From positions 84,086 to 148,085 of the forward strand of contig MU626289.1 in NCBI GenBank assembly GCA_025603075.1: a stretch of 64,000 nucleotides of DNA. The letters are read 5' to 3'. This DNA is from Neoconidiobolus thromboides FSU 785. Taxonomy: Eukaryota > Entomophthoromycota > Entomophthoromycetes > Entomophthorales > Neoconidiobolaceae. Within the stretch, counting starts at the first letter, position 1. Every line of letters begins with the position of its first letter. Positions 1 through 12,272 of this stretch are shown here, piece after piece. The position numbers and the translations under genes are program-made. The notes under the pieces are model-generated. The model had not been told where the DNA came from. It ran no database searches and was given only the letters and a program-made list of their open reading frames with translations.

Positions 1-775
1 GAGCTAACCAAGTAATTTATTTTGCCTTGTTTTTTTGTTTCTATTTTTAATATCATTTTCTATTTCATTTTGTTCATTTAGACTCTAGAAAACAGCATTG
101 AATTGGATATGGAAGCTGTTTCTAAATTTCAACGAGGTCAAGTATATCAAGGTGGTAATTTAAAAGAGTTTTCTAAATTAACTGGTTGGCGTGGACAGAA
201 AGTGATGTATATAGGGGATCATATTTACTCGGATTTAGTTGACCCTACCCTTCAACAAGGCTGGCGTACTGGAGCAATTATTGACGAATTGGAAACTGAA
301 ATGGAATATGCAGCTACACCACAAGCTAGATCCAGATTATCTTATTTATTACATTTAGAGCAATTATTATTATTAGCTAGTAATAACGGAGATCAAAGTA
401 AGGAATTGGGAGATTTAGTACAACAATGGAGATTAGAAAGGAAGCAATATAGAAATACTTTGAAGCAAGTGTATAATTTACAATTTGGTAGTTTATTTCG
501 AACTCATCATAATCCAACCTATTTTGCAAAAAAAGTTCGAACATTTGCAGATTTGTAAGTAATTTATTTCACCATATACTATTGTCTATTGTATTTTTAT
601 TTTTGACCTTATTTATATTGTTGTATTATCGTTAATAATCTTTTCTTTTTTATTTAGATATACTTCCAAGCTAGAAAATTTAAATGATTATCCACTGAAT
701 TATACTTTTTATCCACAACGTGATCAATTACCTCATGAATTACCTAATTTTATTAATCAAGAATTGTATTTTTGA
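1..775 (+). CDS. 5'-nucleotidase domain protein (NT5DC / HAD superfamily), C-terminal part
   Basis: Partial gene entering from the left edge. Exons are 1-11, 82-554 and 658-775; introns start GTAATT and GTAAGT and end TTTAG. Seen: 'WRGQKVMYIGDHIYSDL' (HAD motif IV with the Mg-binding aspartate), 'GWRTGAII', and 'FGSLFRTHHNPTYFAKK'. This order matches the C-terminal half of NT5DC2/NT5DC3 and cytosolic purine 5'-nucleotidases. The nucleophile DxD motif lies upstream of the window, so catalytic competence cannot be judged. Family members dephosphorylate nucleoside monophosphates or are poorly characterised paralogues; which applies here is inference. It converges with the DAP1 homologue on the other strand. 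Confidence 0.9.
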
Positions 776-1044
776 AATGTGTTTCAATTAATGTCTTCTC
801 ATAATCTAATTGAAATTAAAATGTTATTTCTACTAATCAAGAATAAATATTCTAATTCTTAGTATTAATGATATGTTTGATTGATTTTAATTGGTGTATT
901 TGTCTTTTGTATATAATAGTAAAAGCCATCAAACCATTTGAATAGCCTATATAATAAGCTTCTAAGTAACAAACAATAAAAGATAATAGTACAAATGAAA
1001 TAAATTTAAATTTAAACAAACTATTAGCTATAGCTTTAGGGCAT

Positions 1045-1585
1045 TTAATTTCCCACATGTTTATTAGGTTGAAAAACTCTAGTATTATTATTTCTCATAT
1101 TCATATCCTGATTTTTAGGCAGGGTATTACGTTCCAAATCCTTTTGTTTTTGACCTTGTTCAGCTCTCTTTAATTTTTCTTCTTTTAATTTTTCTTCTTT
1201 AGCATTTTCAATCTGCTCTTCTTGGTCATGTGAAAAATCTTCATTATTAGTGAGCGCTTGTTTTTCAGCGCGTGATAAATTACCAGGAAGTGGATCACTA
1301 GTTAATTGAAAATCGATTAGTCTCTTGACAAAAAGAAGAGGTAGTTAAAACTGAAATTGAAACTTATGATTATATATTATATATAACAAACTACTTACAC
1401 TTTGACACTCACATGGGGATTAGCTTGAGGTACTCGCATACCACCTACTTTAACTAAAAAGGTGGTTGTTATTAAGTCATTATATACTATTTATTAAAAT
1501 TGAATTTACCAGCAGGAGCATGACCAGCCTTTAAGGCTTGAGGGGAAGTTTCGTTAGTAACATTAGTTTTTTCAGTAGTTGGCAT
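1045..1585 (-). CDS. DAP1: DAP1 family protein (death-associated protein 1 homologue)
   Basis: Three exons (1585-1510, 1453-1399, 1321-1045) give a 135-residue protein. Residues about 20-40 contain 'LKAGHAPAVKVGGMRVPQ', very like the animal DAP1 signature KAGHPPAVKAGGMRI. The C-terminus is charged, with a KEEKL repeat, and ends in a short 'RVFQPNKH' stretch comparable to the DAP1 tail. Animal DAP1 is a small disordered regulator of autophagy controlled by TOR phosphorylation; that role is known for the family, not shown here. The last intron must end at the second of two overlapping AGs (AAGAG), because the first gives an immediate stop. The start is the only upstream ATG in frame. The splice model is inferred by eye. 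Confidence 0.8.
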
Positions 1586-2885
1586 GGTTTCTTTCTTTTT
1601 TATAATTTACAATATTTTTATAATTTTAATGTTGAAGGTTGGAAGAGGTTTTTATACTTTTAGTTATTGGAAATAAAGTCAAATAAACGTCATCTAAAAC
1701 CTAAGTGTTATTCTGCTTGATTTAAGTCGCAGTCATTTATTGAACTTAGAACTTGAGATAAGTTTATTTATGGTTCAATAAACTCTTTTTGTTAGTACGA
1801 ATATTACCATATGATAACAAAAGAAATATCAACCTAATATTTAGCTGGAATAATATTTTTATTAGAATATAAAATCCACTTTTATGATAATAATAAGAAA
1901 ATAGTTGGCTTAAATTTCTATAGAATCCAATGTTTTAAAAAAGAATAGTCAAGTTTCATAATTTTTAAAACTAACAAATGACTTTAAGATTTGGGCAATT
2001 ATATTTATTGAAGTCATGCTCTATTATTCTTAATCCTTCTATTAAGAAAGTTTGAGATTAATCTCTAAAAGATACTTCTATTGATTTAAATAGTTATCAA
2101 AATAATATCATTATTATACTAAATTTCCCTTCTTATTTTTAAACTGTAGAAATTATTAGTCTACTTTATTATTGTTAAATACCGCAGCATACCAAATGGA
2201 AAAGTGAGTCAGTTTACCTTATGATTGAAAATAGACTAATGAAGTTTGCCCAATGGTTGCGAATTTGAAAACTTGGCTTTATTTATTTCAACGGGCAATT
2301 ATTTTTCCTATTATTTCAGACTATTATATTAATTAGCTTTAATAAAATTGTAGATTTCATTAAAAGATAGTAAATTTATGTTCACTATTTATTATCCATT
2401 TGTACTTATTATTCTCATTGAAGAACATCAATTTCCTTTAACTGTTACGGACTGTTTTTTTATTGTGATATTTTTTGTTCACTTTTTATGACTTAAAATG
2501 TTGATAAACTCTTAGTTCATTTTCTATATAAAAAACATGCCCCCTACCTAGTGTTTAGGCTGAAACGGATCTATTTTTAGACATGAAAGTTTGATTAAAT
2601 TAATCTATACTTTCTGATTTTAATCATTTAAATAATTATTTAATCAGTTTATAATCATTTATAGATTATAAATAAATATCTTCAAAATTTTATTTTTATT
2701 TAAAATTTATGTATCTTTGTATAAATACAATTAAAATGAAAAAGTAGACTTAAATTGTATAATGAACATATACAAGTATCTAATAATATAAATTACATTA
2801 GAATAGAAACTCAAAGAAGAATACAATACAACCCTTTTACGAATTAAAGCTATTAAAAATTAATTTATTTTCATTTTGATCTTAT
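1586..2885. other. intergenic, no gene seen
   Basis: AT-rich sequence between the DAP1 start and the 3' end of the coiled-coil gene, both on the minus strand. It must hold the DAP1 promoter (1586 upward). I see no open frame of note and no copy of the palindromic repeat. Confidence 0.6.
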
Positions 2886-3610
2886 CTATTCTTCATATAA
2901 ATCTGCCATGTCTTCATGAAGCTCAAACATAGCTTCAGATATTTCTTTTCTTAGCTCTTCCACTCTAAAATTAAATATAACAATATTAAACAAAAAAAAC
3001 AATCAAGATTTAATAATCCGCTTACTTTGCATTTAACCTTGTTTTATCTTCAGAATAATCTCTATCTTCAGTAGCGTCTAAAACAGTAGCGGTTTGCAAT
3101 TGAGCTGTCTATTGATTAATTATATCAATTTATTTAATAATAATAATAATCAAGCATATAAATTAGACTCACTGTTTCTAACAGTAACTTTTCCAATTTC
3201 AAAATATTTTCTAGTTTATCCCCTAAGTCTGGTCGTTTGTAACTAGCTTCATCCTTCAAGTTATTGATCAAAGCTAAACAATGATGAGTGAATTTTTTTT
3301 GTTCTTCTTTAAGTACTTCATTTTTTGATCTATATTCTTCAACCGAGATTTTGTTTTCAGTGTACGATTTAAAATAACTATATGTATTAAGTATTATTAC
3401 TCTTTTTTCCTTTACTTACTATTGAATTTTAACTTACTTATCTAATGATTTAAACCACCCAACACGTAACCCTTGAAGTTCAGTAAATGTTAATAATATC
3501 TCTAATACTGATATATCTTTTGGATCAAATTTTATAGCCCCTCCTTCTTTACTTGGCTGTAATATAGTTATCTCTTCAACTGTTTCAATTTCTTTGATTT
3601 CGTCAGACAT
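2886..3610 (-). CDS. unrecognised acidic coiled-coil protein
   Basis: Four exons (3610-3438, 3377-3173, 3108-3026, 2964-2886) join in frame to a 179-residue protein beginning MSDEIKEIETVEE and ending HEDMADLYEE. It is rich in Glu/Lys with heptad-like leucine spacing, especially residues 95-130 ('KLENILKLEKLLLET') and the C-terminal 30 residues, so coiled coils are likely. I do not recognise the family. No signal peptide or membrane segment. It lies about 220 bp downstream of UTP6 on the same strand. All introns have canonical GT donors (GTAAGT, GTGAGT, GTAAGC) and AG acceptors, and the exons preserve one frame, which is the main support that it is a real gene. Confidence 0.7.
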
Positions 3611-3830
3611 TTAGAGAAAGTGATTAAGAAAGTTTTGGATTTGAGTTTAATAAATCAAATTTTACATTTAAAAATGAGCAGTAATATTACTATTTTTATT
3701 AAATTTGTTATACAAAAATTAAATCATATATTAATAAGAAAACAATAAAATGAAAATGATGTATTATAATTTTAATTTAAAGAATTCTATCAATAAAATC
3801 TATAAAAGAGGAAAAGCAAATGCTAACAGC

Positions 3831-6150
3831 TTATAACTCTTGATCCTTTTTTAAAGTAATAAAAGCCTTATATTCCTGTTCCAAAGCGAAATAAAGCTCT
3901 TTAGAAAGGGTCTGTTTAGCTTTTAAAAGAAGAGTGGAAGCATGATGAGAGGGAGCAGCATGATTCAAAAATGCTAAATAATCCAACCAAAGCTCAATAT
4001 CATTTGAGTCTAATCGTAATAATTTTTCATAAAGTATCTTTATCTTATCAAATTTACTATTGGCTACTTGTAGTATTCTTTTATCAAATAAACTCTTGAA
4101 ACTTTGATACATCTCTTCACTCTTTGGTTCTGATTTATCTCCATGAATATTTTGTTCATAGTCTTTTAATTCGAGTTGAATCCACTCTTTATAAAAAACT
4201 ACACTTAATGGAACCTTTTTAGAAATCCTATTACATGTTTTTTAGCAAATAAATAAACAAACTAGTTTTATATTCAATTTACCTCTCTGCTAATTCTCTA
4301 ACATAGTTTATTCCTTTTATGTCAAATGCCCATTTCAACATATTACTGTGAATGAATTCTCGACATGATCTACGTTCTTCAGCTTCCACTTCATTATTTG
4401 AATGGACAGACTCTATTTTATATAATGAATTCTATTACAATCATTAACATATTTAAATATCCATTTATATTTATCTTACCAAAAAGATTAATTCTTGTTT
4501 ATTAAAATCTGGTTTAATATCTCCTTCATATTTATCAGACGTATTATTTTCAATTGACTTAAGTGTAACATTTATATACTTTTCCCATAAATTATTGGAT
4601 ATTGGGTTGTAAATTATAGCCTCCGATAAGATAGCATTTATTTTATTAAGATCTAATACTATTAACAAAATTTAATAAATAAATAAAAGGGTTACCTTTC
4701 TCTGAAATAGTTTGTAATTTAACTAACCAAAATTCAACAATGTTAGGGTATTTCTTACATGCCTCGGTAGCTACTTGGGATACTAAAAAATAAAGAGTTA
4801 AATTGATGATTATGTATTTACAATTTACTTACAAAGCCTATCACTTTTAATACAATCTTGAATAAAATTTAGATATACAAAGTAGAACTCTTTTGTCAAC
4901 AAATAACTATCGTTTTGAGATTGAGATAACCCCTCCTTTAATACTTTTTTTAATTTGAGGCTAAAAAAGGTTTTCTAAAAAAAGTTAGCTTATTTTTGTA
5001 GATTATAATATTAGTTTTACCAAATTAGCTTCCTTGATACTTTGATAATAATTAAATAAAAATCCGACAAATAATGAAAGCAACAATGGGCTGCTTTTAG
5101 CACTTAATGCTTGTTCATATTTTTCAATACATGCTGAAAGTTTATCGACAAATTCAGCAGAGTTTTCATTTAAATGAAGCATATCTCTTTTGAAAATGAG
5201 ATCCTTAGCTCTATCATCATCCGCAAAATCAGCTAGAATGGAATTATAGATATAACTATGTAATTCTACAATTGGACTAAAACTGTCTAAAATATCTAAA
5301 AATCTAGCACGTAACTCGAAATCAGTTGGAAATTTTTGTACTGTATTATTATAAATAATTTTTGGAATAGCACCTTGAAGTAATGGATCCTCCTCTTGTA
5401 AAGAAGCATTAATTTTCCCCTCCATTTCTAACCCTTCTTCTTGATTTTCTTGATCTAAATTATCGATCTCAATAGAATGACCTTCAGCTTTATCCTTTAA
5501 TAAAATTTCCTTTCTTAACTTTAATTTTTCAATGAACTTTAACTCCAATCGAAAAAACTCTAAATACAATATTTTGTTATTTAGATTTAACCTAACTCCT
5601 CTTTGCATTAGTACACGTGCTGCTTCCATATTTAAGTTTTTTGAAAACTCAAAATTGGCTGCTTGAATCCATAGGATCTCTGCACCTGGTAATAACTTAA
5701 TTGCTTTACCATAAGCTTTCGATACTACTTTACTAGAATTCTGGGATTCTGCAAAATCAATATATTGTAACCATAATTTCAAATCCCCTTTAAATTTCAA
5801 TAATCCTCTTTCAAATAAATTGTAAATTCTTCGTACTCCAGCATAATCACTTAAAGTAGTTTTTTTATCTATAAAAAATAAAATTAATAAAATTAATAAA
5901 GTATTATTATAAACTTACTTTTGCTAAAACGAGATTTTCTTTTTACACGAAGTTTTTCTAAGTTCATTTCATACTCTATATATCGAATATAATCAGCTTT
6001 TTTAGCTATCCTTCTAGATACAGAATATTCTAAACTAGTTCTCTTTTTTACAATTTGAGCAATCTCTTTTTCATTAAATAAACTTTTGGATTTAAGATCT
6101 TCTAATTCTGGAAGCATAGCTTCCAATCTCTCTTGTACTTTTTCGGCCAT
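3831..6150 (-). CDS. UTP6: U3 small nucleolar RNA-associated protein 6 (SSU processome, HAT repeats)
   Basis: Seven exons (6150-5919, 5868-5021, 4974-4833, 4782-4696, 4658-4480, 4431-4283, 4227-3831) join without frame loss to 677 residues. The N-terminus ('MAEKVQERLEAMLPELEDL', then 'IAQIVKKRTSLEYSVSRR' and 'YIRYIEYEMNLEKLR') is diagnostic for UTP6. HAT repeats follow ('LWLQYIDFAES', 'ILWIQAANFEFSKN'), and a C-terminal HAT-like block ends near 'IELWLDYLAFLNHAAPS'. UTP6 is a scaffold of the UTP-B subcomplex needed for 18S rRNA processing in the nucleolus. The length slightly exceeds the animal protein; an acidic insert of about 60 residues near residue 210 accounts for part of this. The start is the first ATG of the conserved N-terminus. 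Confidence 0.93.
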
Positions 6151-6562
6151 CTTGTTTGTTGAACTTTTAAAAAAGATTGTTTAATAAAAGCTCTCTTTTT
6201 CATTTAATTTTCGAATTGATATAAATTAACCAATCATAATTCCATTTTTTTTTACTCAAAATTTGGAATTGATATAGTGTATATCTGTTATAAGTGATGG
6301 TATTAGTATTTAAGAAGATTGCCTAAGTTACAATAATCTTTAATGTTAATGAAAAAAGCAGTATGATATCCTCCAAATCTCATATATGCTCCCATCTAAT
6401 TAAAGATGATGAGTAATAATAAAATTAAAGTTGAGTTACACAGAATTACTTCTTAGATATTTGTGCACTTCTCAAGCTTAAAATGAAAAAAGATATTAGT
6501 TAAATGTCTAAAAAGCATATCCATATGTTACATATTAAATAGAATCAAGCTCCAGTTAATAA

Positions 6563-6659
6563 TGAGGCTTTATTTTTGTGTTTAAGAATTTTACTAACAA
6601 TCTTTCTACTTAAATAGCGCTCAAAAAATAGAAATAATGAAATCAAAAAAACATCGCCA
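6563..6659 (+). mobile_element. short palindromic MITE-like element, copy 1
   Basis: Starts TGAGGC and ends CGCCA; contains TTTAAGAATTTTACTAAC and the core TAAATAGCGCT. Exact 4-bp flanking duplication ATAA (6559-6562 and 6660-6663). Confidence 0.8.
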
Positions 6660-6872
6660 ATAATAGCCAAAGCTTAATAAACTAATAATCAAGACTCAAG
6701 TTTAATTTTATCACTAGTAAAAACTTAAACATAGAAAATCAATGATTTATTTTTTAACAATATAATAATAGAAAGATCATTTATATACTATACAATTGAA
6801 ATAATAAACATCAAGTTAAAGTTAAAGTTACTTATAACCTAACTCATTTATTGAATTTAATTGTGATATTAA

Positions 6873-6973
6873 TGGGAGTGTTTTTTTTGACTTCATTATT
6901 TTTTCCATTTTTTAAGCGCTATTTAAGCGGAAAATTTGTTAATAAAATTCTTAAACGCAAAAATACATCCCCA
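6873..6973 (-). mobile_element. short palindromic MITE-like element, copy 2
   Basis: Reverse-orientation copy starting TGGGAGTG, core AAGCGCTATTTAAGCGG, ending ACATCCCCA. No clear flanking duplication remains. Confidence 0.85.
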
Positions 6974-7172
6974 ATGATAGAAATATATCAAGAAGATTAA
7001 CTATAAATAAGAAATGAGCTGACTCCTTTAGCTCAATATAAACCTACGTTTAGAGTCGAATTAAGAGAAGAGATATACTTTGAGCCTACAATTCGTACGA
7101 TCATCACAATGGTACTATGTACAGATAACGATAGTATATGTGAATGTTTTTTATCTATTACCCTTTTGTTAT

Positions 7173-7375
7173 TTTTAAAATTTGGAAATTGATTAATCAG
7201 TACATTCTTTAAGTTTGAATGTGCGCTGGTAAATGATAAATTTTATAGCCAACTACTTACTCTACCATCCTAATTTGAGACTTGTTAGTTTAACATTTAC
7301 TTTACAATGAACAATTAGCTAGCGCACATTCAAACTTAAACAATGTACTGATCAATCAATTCCCAAGTTTTAAAA
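7173..7375. repeat. large inverted repeat, about 55-bp arms
   Basis: Left arm 7173-7227 (AAATTTGGAAATTGATTAAT ... TTTGAATGTGCGCT) pairs with the reverse complement of 7321-7375 with only a few mismatches; the loop is about 93 bp. The sequence is unrelated to the GGGGATG family. No coding capacity; a second, separate MITE or hairpin family is the likeliest reading. Confidence 0.8.
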
Positions 7376-7956
7376 AAGAACACTTGATAGAAAAATATAT
7401 TTTATAATATAATATTTCATTTTCCTCTATAATAATAACACATGTAATATAACAAATAAACCTAATTGTAAAGAGGGTCTCATAAGTTTTTAAAAAGCAC
7501 CAGAATCTTCTCTCTGTTTATTATTAGGAAAAGATTATAGCTGTATCAACTCCAATCATATATGCTTTACAAAGATCTCCAACTTCTTACTCTAAAAGAA
7601 GATCTAACAAAAATACATTATTTGGATTAAAGCTTAATTTAAAGTTACACTTAACTACAACAGAGACAAATTTGATTAAATGTACTATTGAAATGTTAAA
7701 AATAAAAATAAAACTTTTAAATTTATTTTGTAAAGTTTATTCTTATCTTTTTTAGTACATGTTAAATATATCAAAGGGTACTCAAATGCTCTGTTGGTTA
7801 TTAAAAGTTCATTTGCAAAGTATCTACTATTTTTCAAAAGGATTTTTATTTTACTTCAATCAATTATATAGTTAACAATAACATATTACAAAAATTGATA
7901 TTAATATAAACAGTAACCTCTCATTAAAACACTTATTTTTATTACAAAGCACCATA

Positions 7957-8158
7957 TGGGGATGTATTTTTTTGCTAATAATTTTACCAATAGCTTTTCC
8001 ACTCAAACAACACTTGGGGATGTATTTTTGTGTTTAAGAATTTTACCAACAAATTTTCCGCTTAAATAGTACTTAAAAAATGGAAGAAATAATCAAGTCA
8101 AAAAAAACACTCCTACTTAAAAGATAAAAAAGTGCTGAAATTGAAAAAAATACTCCCA
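7957..8158 (+). mobile_element. palindromic MITE-like element, copy 3, interrupted by a nested copy
   Basis: Starts TGGGGATG, runs to ACTCAAACAACACTT, then resumes at ACTTAAAAGAT (8115) and ends TACTCCCA. Removing 8016-8118 restores an element of normal length. Strongly diverged, so an old copy. Confidence 0.75.
8016..8114 (+). mobile_element. palindromic MITE-like element, copy 4, nested in copy 3
   Basis: Full-length copy GGGGATG ... ACACTCCT with core TTAAATAGTACTT. It is bounded by ACTT on both sides (8012-8015, 8115-8118), as expected for a target duplication inside the older copy. Confidence 0.8.
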
Positions 8159-9385
8159 TATTTAAATCTAAATTTAAAAGTATGAATAACTTAATGTAAT
8201 ATAATTTTATACTTTAAAATCCTTTATCAAATAATGATCAAATATAGCAGAATATATAATATAACAGAATGATTAATTTAATTTAATTAGAAATATATTG
8301 ATTAAACTACAAAGTCACCGTTTTTGTATAAACTAAACAAAAATGAATAAGTGTTTTTCAAAGCTATTTTATTGCCTTTATTACTTTAATGCTTCAAGCT
8401 AGGTTGTTATTAACATTAAAATTAGTTGATCAAACATCTAGTTTTTCATTTTTATTTTATTTAATGACACATATATTCATTAGATTTATAGTATCTTTTG
8501 GTTATTTTATGCAATCAAAATATAAAGTTTAGATTTTTAATACATGTTTTATTTTTTATTTCAACTACTAATGCCCAAATAATTTAGAAACAACTTTCTA
8601 AATATTTGTTTTTATTACTTTTATATTATTTTGTGTATGTAAAATATTGCGTTAATTTGTTTAACAAGATAACATTCTAAAATTGCTACCTTATTCTGAT
8701 TATATTCTTATTGAATGTTCCTATTTTAGACTACTAAAATAACAGATACTACCATTTCTTTGGTAACTAACAATTATGTTCTGCTTTTAATATATTATAT
8801 TGTGCTTTAGTTGACTTTTTAGCTTACTTTTAAAGTGATGCTATGGAGTAATTTTGAAAATGCAATAATTCCTCCGAGTTAAATAATGTTTGAATTTGAG
8901 TGGTTCCAAACATATTTAATTATATTATATACCAAAAACAATGATTAAATACTAATATATGTACATATTGATCATATACTATTATCAATTAATTGAATTC
9001 ATATTAATTGAATATCATTTATTAAAAAATCTTGGACATTTTATTAATGTTATACTGTAATAATTTAATTTATTAATATAGTTTTTTGTTGGATAAATTA
9101 ATAATGTACATTTAATAAATTAAATACTACTGAAATTTCCTTTTTTAACTTAAAGATAACAAATTCAATCTTCTAATTGAGCATCTGATTTTGCGTACAA
9201 AACAAACCGGTTCTTAAAAGATTAATTAAGTAAAAATAGAAAGTGCCATTGAAAAGGAGGAAAAAAATATATAAACTAAAAATTGAAATCAAAATAAAAC
9301 AGCTTTTTGCTTTTTCACCTCTCCATTTTCAAAATATTTATTTTTTTATCCTAAATATAATACCAACTAATAATACTTACATATA

Positions 9386-9967
9386 ATGTCTTTCGCTTGT
9401 TTTAACTACACAAATAATATCTTTGCAGTCGACGCTAATAAAGATAATTACCTCTTAGAAGGATTATCATTTAATCAAGAGGCTTCTAAATGGATTAAAT
9501 CGGAACCAAAAGAGCATTTCCCAACCCCTCTATTAAGTAGCAGCGATTCTTTATCTGATTTGGACATTGATACGTTTACTTTTGATGGGTCTTCTCATTT
9601 ACGTTTAGACGGATATAATGATGACTTAAAGAAAGAATCAAACCAAATTAATGCCGAAGCTAAACTGATAGTAGAGTTTAAGCGTAGAGTAAGTCCATAT
9701 TTAAGTGTCCATATTGAGGACAGTGCTATTTATAAAATATATTCAAGCCACCCTTCGTTATCTGAAACCTTTTTATTTTTTGCTATTTGTGCAAGTGCCT
9801 CAATTATAGGTAATAACTATGGTCCAAAATCAGAAATAAGTATAAATTATTACTCAAAAGCACTGGAGTTAATGGAAAGCATACCGAAGAAATCAAGAGA
9901 TGAGTCTTATTTTAATGGTATATTCGTTATGCAATATTTGGGTGAATACTTATTAAGGACCCTATAA
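9386..9967 (+). CDS. truncated relative of a Zn2Cys6 regulator (no zinc cluster)
   Basis: Single-exon ORF of 193 residues starting MSFACFNYTNN. The N-terminal half is acidic and low-complexity with no Cys cluster. Residues about 125-190 contain 'LSETFLFFAICASASII', 'INYYSKALELMESIPKK' and 'SRDESYFNGIFVMQYL'. The same blocks occur in the genes at 15.3 and 44.8 kb. The 44.8-kb gene carries a Zn2Cys6 cluster, and the blocks resemble the start of the fungal transcription-factor domain (Pfam Fungal_trans). The ORF stops where the rest of that domain would be expected. A TATATAAA box lies about 110 bp upstream, so it may be expressed. Without a DNA-binding domain it could be a decoy, a degraded copy, or a gene missing 3' exons. 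Confidence 0.55.
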   Translation: MSFACFNYTNNIFAVDANKDNYLLEGLSFNQEASKWIKSEPKEHFPTPLLSSSDSLSDLDIDTFTFDGSSHLRLDGYNDDLKKESNQINAEAKLIVEFKRRVSPYLSVHIEDSAIYKIYSSHPSLSETFLFFAICASASIIGNNYGPKSEISINYYSKALELMESIPKKSRDESYFNGIFVMQYLGEYLLRTL

Positions 9968-12272
9968 AAAAAATATCTTTGTACTTTGTTTAATAAATTA
10001 TTTTAATATTAATCGTTCATTACTTCTATGTCTTTGGTTTTGTAGAATCTTATCCACGTGGAATCTGATATTGTTTTGACATTGTATTTCATTCATTCCT
10101 TGACTGTTGTACACGCTATAATTAGTATTCAAATTTAATATTTTATCATTTTAATATTCTTTAAGTTTTCGAAGTACTATTTCCAAGAATTATAGAAATA
10201 GAGTAAGGTTCTTCCGATATAACCCAATGATTTGTGCTGAACCTCCATTTACTTTTGTTAATTTGATGAAATTGGATTAACCATAACCAGTTTAAAAATA
10301 ACATCTTGGTCACTTGGTAATATTATTCCTGGTAAAACTTTTATGACTTAATTCGGTTGATTGTTTTTTAATTCGACATCCAAATTCTATTACTACTATT
10401 CTAAAATTAGCAAAACGGCTCTATTATCTGTGATCTTAATAATAATTTATACCATCTTGCATAAACAACTTATAGCTATGAGTAAGTTAATAAAACTTAC
10501 AATTATTTATAGAACATAACTTTTTGTTTTGTAAATGTTAAGAGAGCTAAAAATAGTCTATTGTACATATACTATCAAATAATCAAATACAAAAAGAATT
10601 CGCTATATCAATTAACTTTCACTCAACACTGAATTAAACTTTAATAAAACAGCAGTTTGGTTTTGAACTGGTATACACTAATTATCTCCAGAAAATTTTT
10701 GTTATTTGAAATTTATTCATTATTAAAATTTACTTAAAATTAGCATTATAAACCGGGGCATATTATCAGATTTTATGGATTCAATATAAATAATGGTGTA
10801 TTAAAAACTCTTTTTAAGTACACTTACACTTTAATTTAAAAGCAATTGCTGTTTCAATGGAAACCCTTTTAAGAAATTTAATATGTTTAACATACGTATT
10901 ATACACCCTTGAACTGATTAAGTGGAGTGAGAATTTTATCTTCAAATATAAAAGTACCCATGGCTTAAATTTTTACTTGGTGTTATTAGTATATTCTATT
11001 CATTTAAATTTCCGCTTTTTGCACCATTTGTCTATGTTACGATGCATTTATCTTTTTAACAATATAAATTTAAAAAAGAAATATTTTAAAGTTTTACTTA
11101 TTATTTTTCTTTCTCAAGCATTAAGGCAAGTATGAAAATTTTGATAAAAAAATTGGACAATATTGTAAAAATAAAACCATAATTTTATTTTTCTAGTATT
11201 TTTTAATACACCGCGGTTGTAGTAAAAAAAGATTTAAATAAACTGATATGATAAAATTGAATATAATTTTATACAAAACTGATCAAAATTTAAAATATTG
11301 TAACGAAAATTCTTAATTTTTTCACTTCAGTTTGTTTAAAAAATTCCCTACAATAGTCGTAATGTGTTAAAAATATCGTGTATAAAAATAAAAATTATAT
11401 ACTACAAAATTATGAATGGGATCTATCATAATTAGCATCCAACAGTTATAAGACTACACTCAACTTAAGGCGAGAAGTCGGTATTTAAGTCTTAATATCA
11501 CAAGTTTAAAGGCTTTAATAAAATAATATCTATATGTATTAAAAACCTAAGCTTACAATGTTCCAAAAATATAATTACTAGTGAGAAAATACATGTTTCA
11601 AGTTTGTCTCAGCATCAATCAGTAGAAAATTTGCACTAAATAATTACTATTAAATTTTATTAAAATTTTTTGGCATATTTAAATGATAGTATAGTTTATT
11701 AAACTGCCTTTAAACTTATTTTTGTACCAAGTCTGGTACCAAAGTTTCAACTAACTAGTTTTAATATAATATCATTTAACTAAAGGTATAGATATTAATC
11801 CTTCCTTTTACTTTTACTTTAATTCAAAGGTTTTATTTCAATAAGCTTTTATGTTTGTAAATTTTAATTTAGTGCTAATTCCTTAGTAGAATTTATTATA
11901 CAATTAAAAAATGCCTTTGCTTACAAATTCTAGTGCAAACCTATTCAAACTTGTCAAGCTTCAGATTTTTTTTATAATTTTGAAAAATAAATTTACTGAA
12001 ATAAATTTACAACATTCACTTTCCTATTTTAGTGACTGTAAATAGCTAATAAATAATTCCATCAAATAAAAAGAAGGAATTTTATGCATCATTGGGTAAA
12101 TTTTCTTAACATGAAAGTAAATGGTGTCAACAAACTTAACTAATAACGGTAACAAAAGTTATTCGGAAAATAAAAAACAATATAAACTATATAAAACATA
12201 GTAACAGTGAAGATTGAAATAGTTTGAATGTTTTTTTATTATATTTAGATTATAAGCTAATTATTATTAACA
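9968..12272. other. intergenic, no gene supported
   Basis: AT-rich with stops in all frames. A 92-codon frame at 10857-11135 encodes a Leu/Ile/Phe/Tyr-rich peptide but has no homologue I recognise and no splice context. A TATATAAAA box at about 12188 precedes the next gene. Confidence 0.5.

Larger units (their letters stand above)
6151..9385. other. gene-free interval rich in palindromic repeats
   Basis: No credible coding region. It contains four copies of the short palindromic element (two of them nested) and one 200-bp inverted repeat of a different sequence, each listed separately. The last 150 bp hold a TATATAAA box (about 9269) for the downstream gene. Confidence 0.6.

Noticed and set aside
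852-1058. 68-codon minus-strand hydrophobic frame
   Set aside because: It overlaps the end of the DAP1 homologue by a few bases, has no homologue or promoter context and is AT-driven (Phe/Ile/Tyr).
7173-7375. Member of the GGGGATG palindromic family
   Set aside because: Arms share no sequence with that family, so kept as a separate repeat.
10857-11135. 92-codon plus-strand frame rich in Leu/Ile/Tyr
   Set aside because: No recognisable domain, no splice partners; such hydrophobic frames arise easily in AT-rich DNA. A remnant of a regulator's C-terminal region remains possible.
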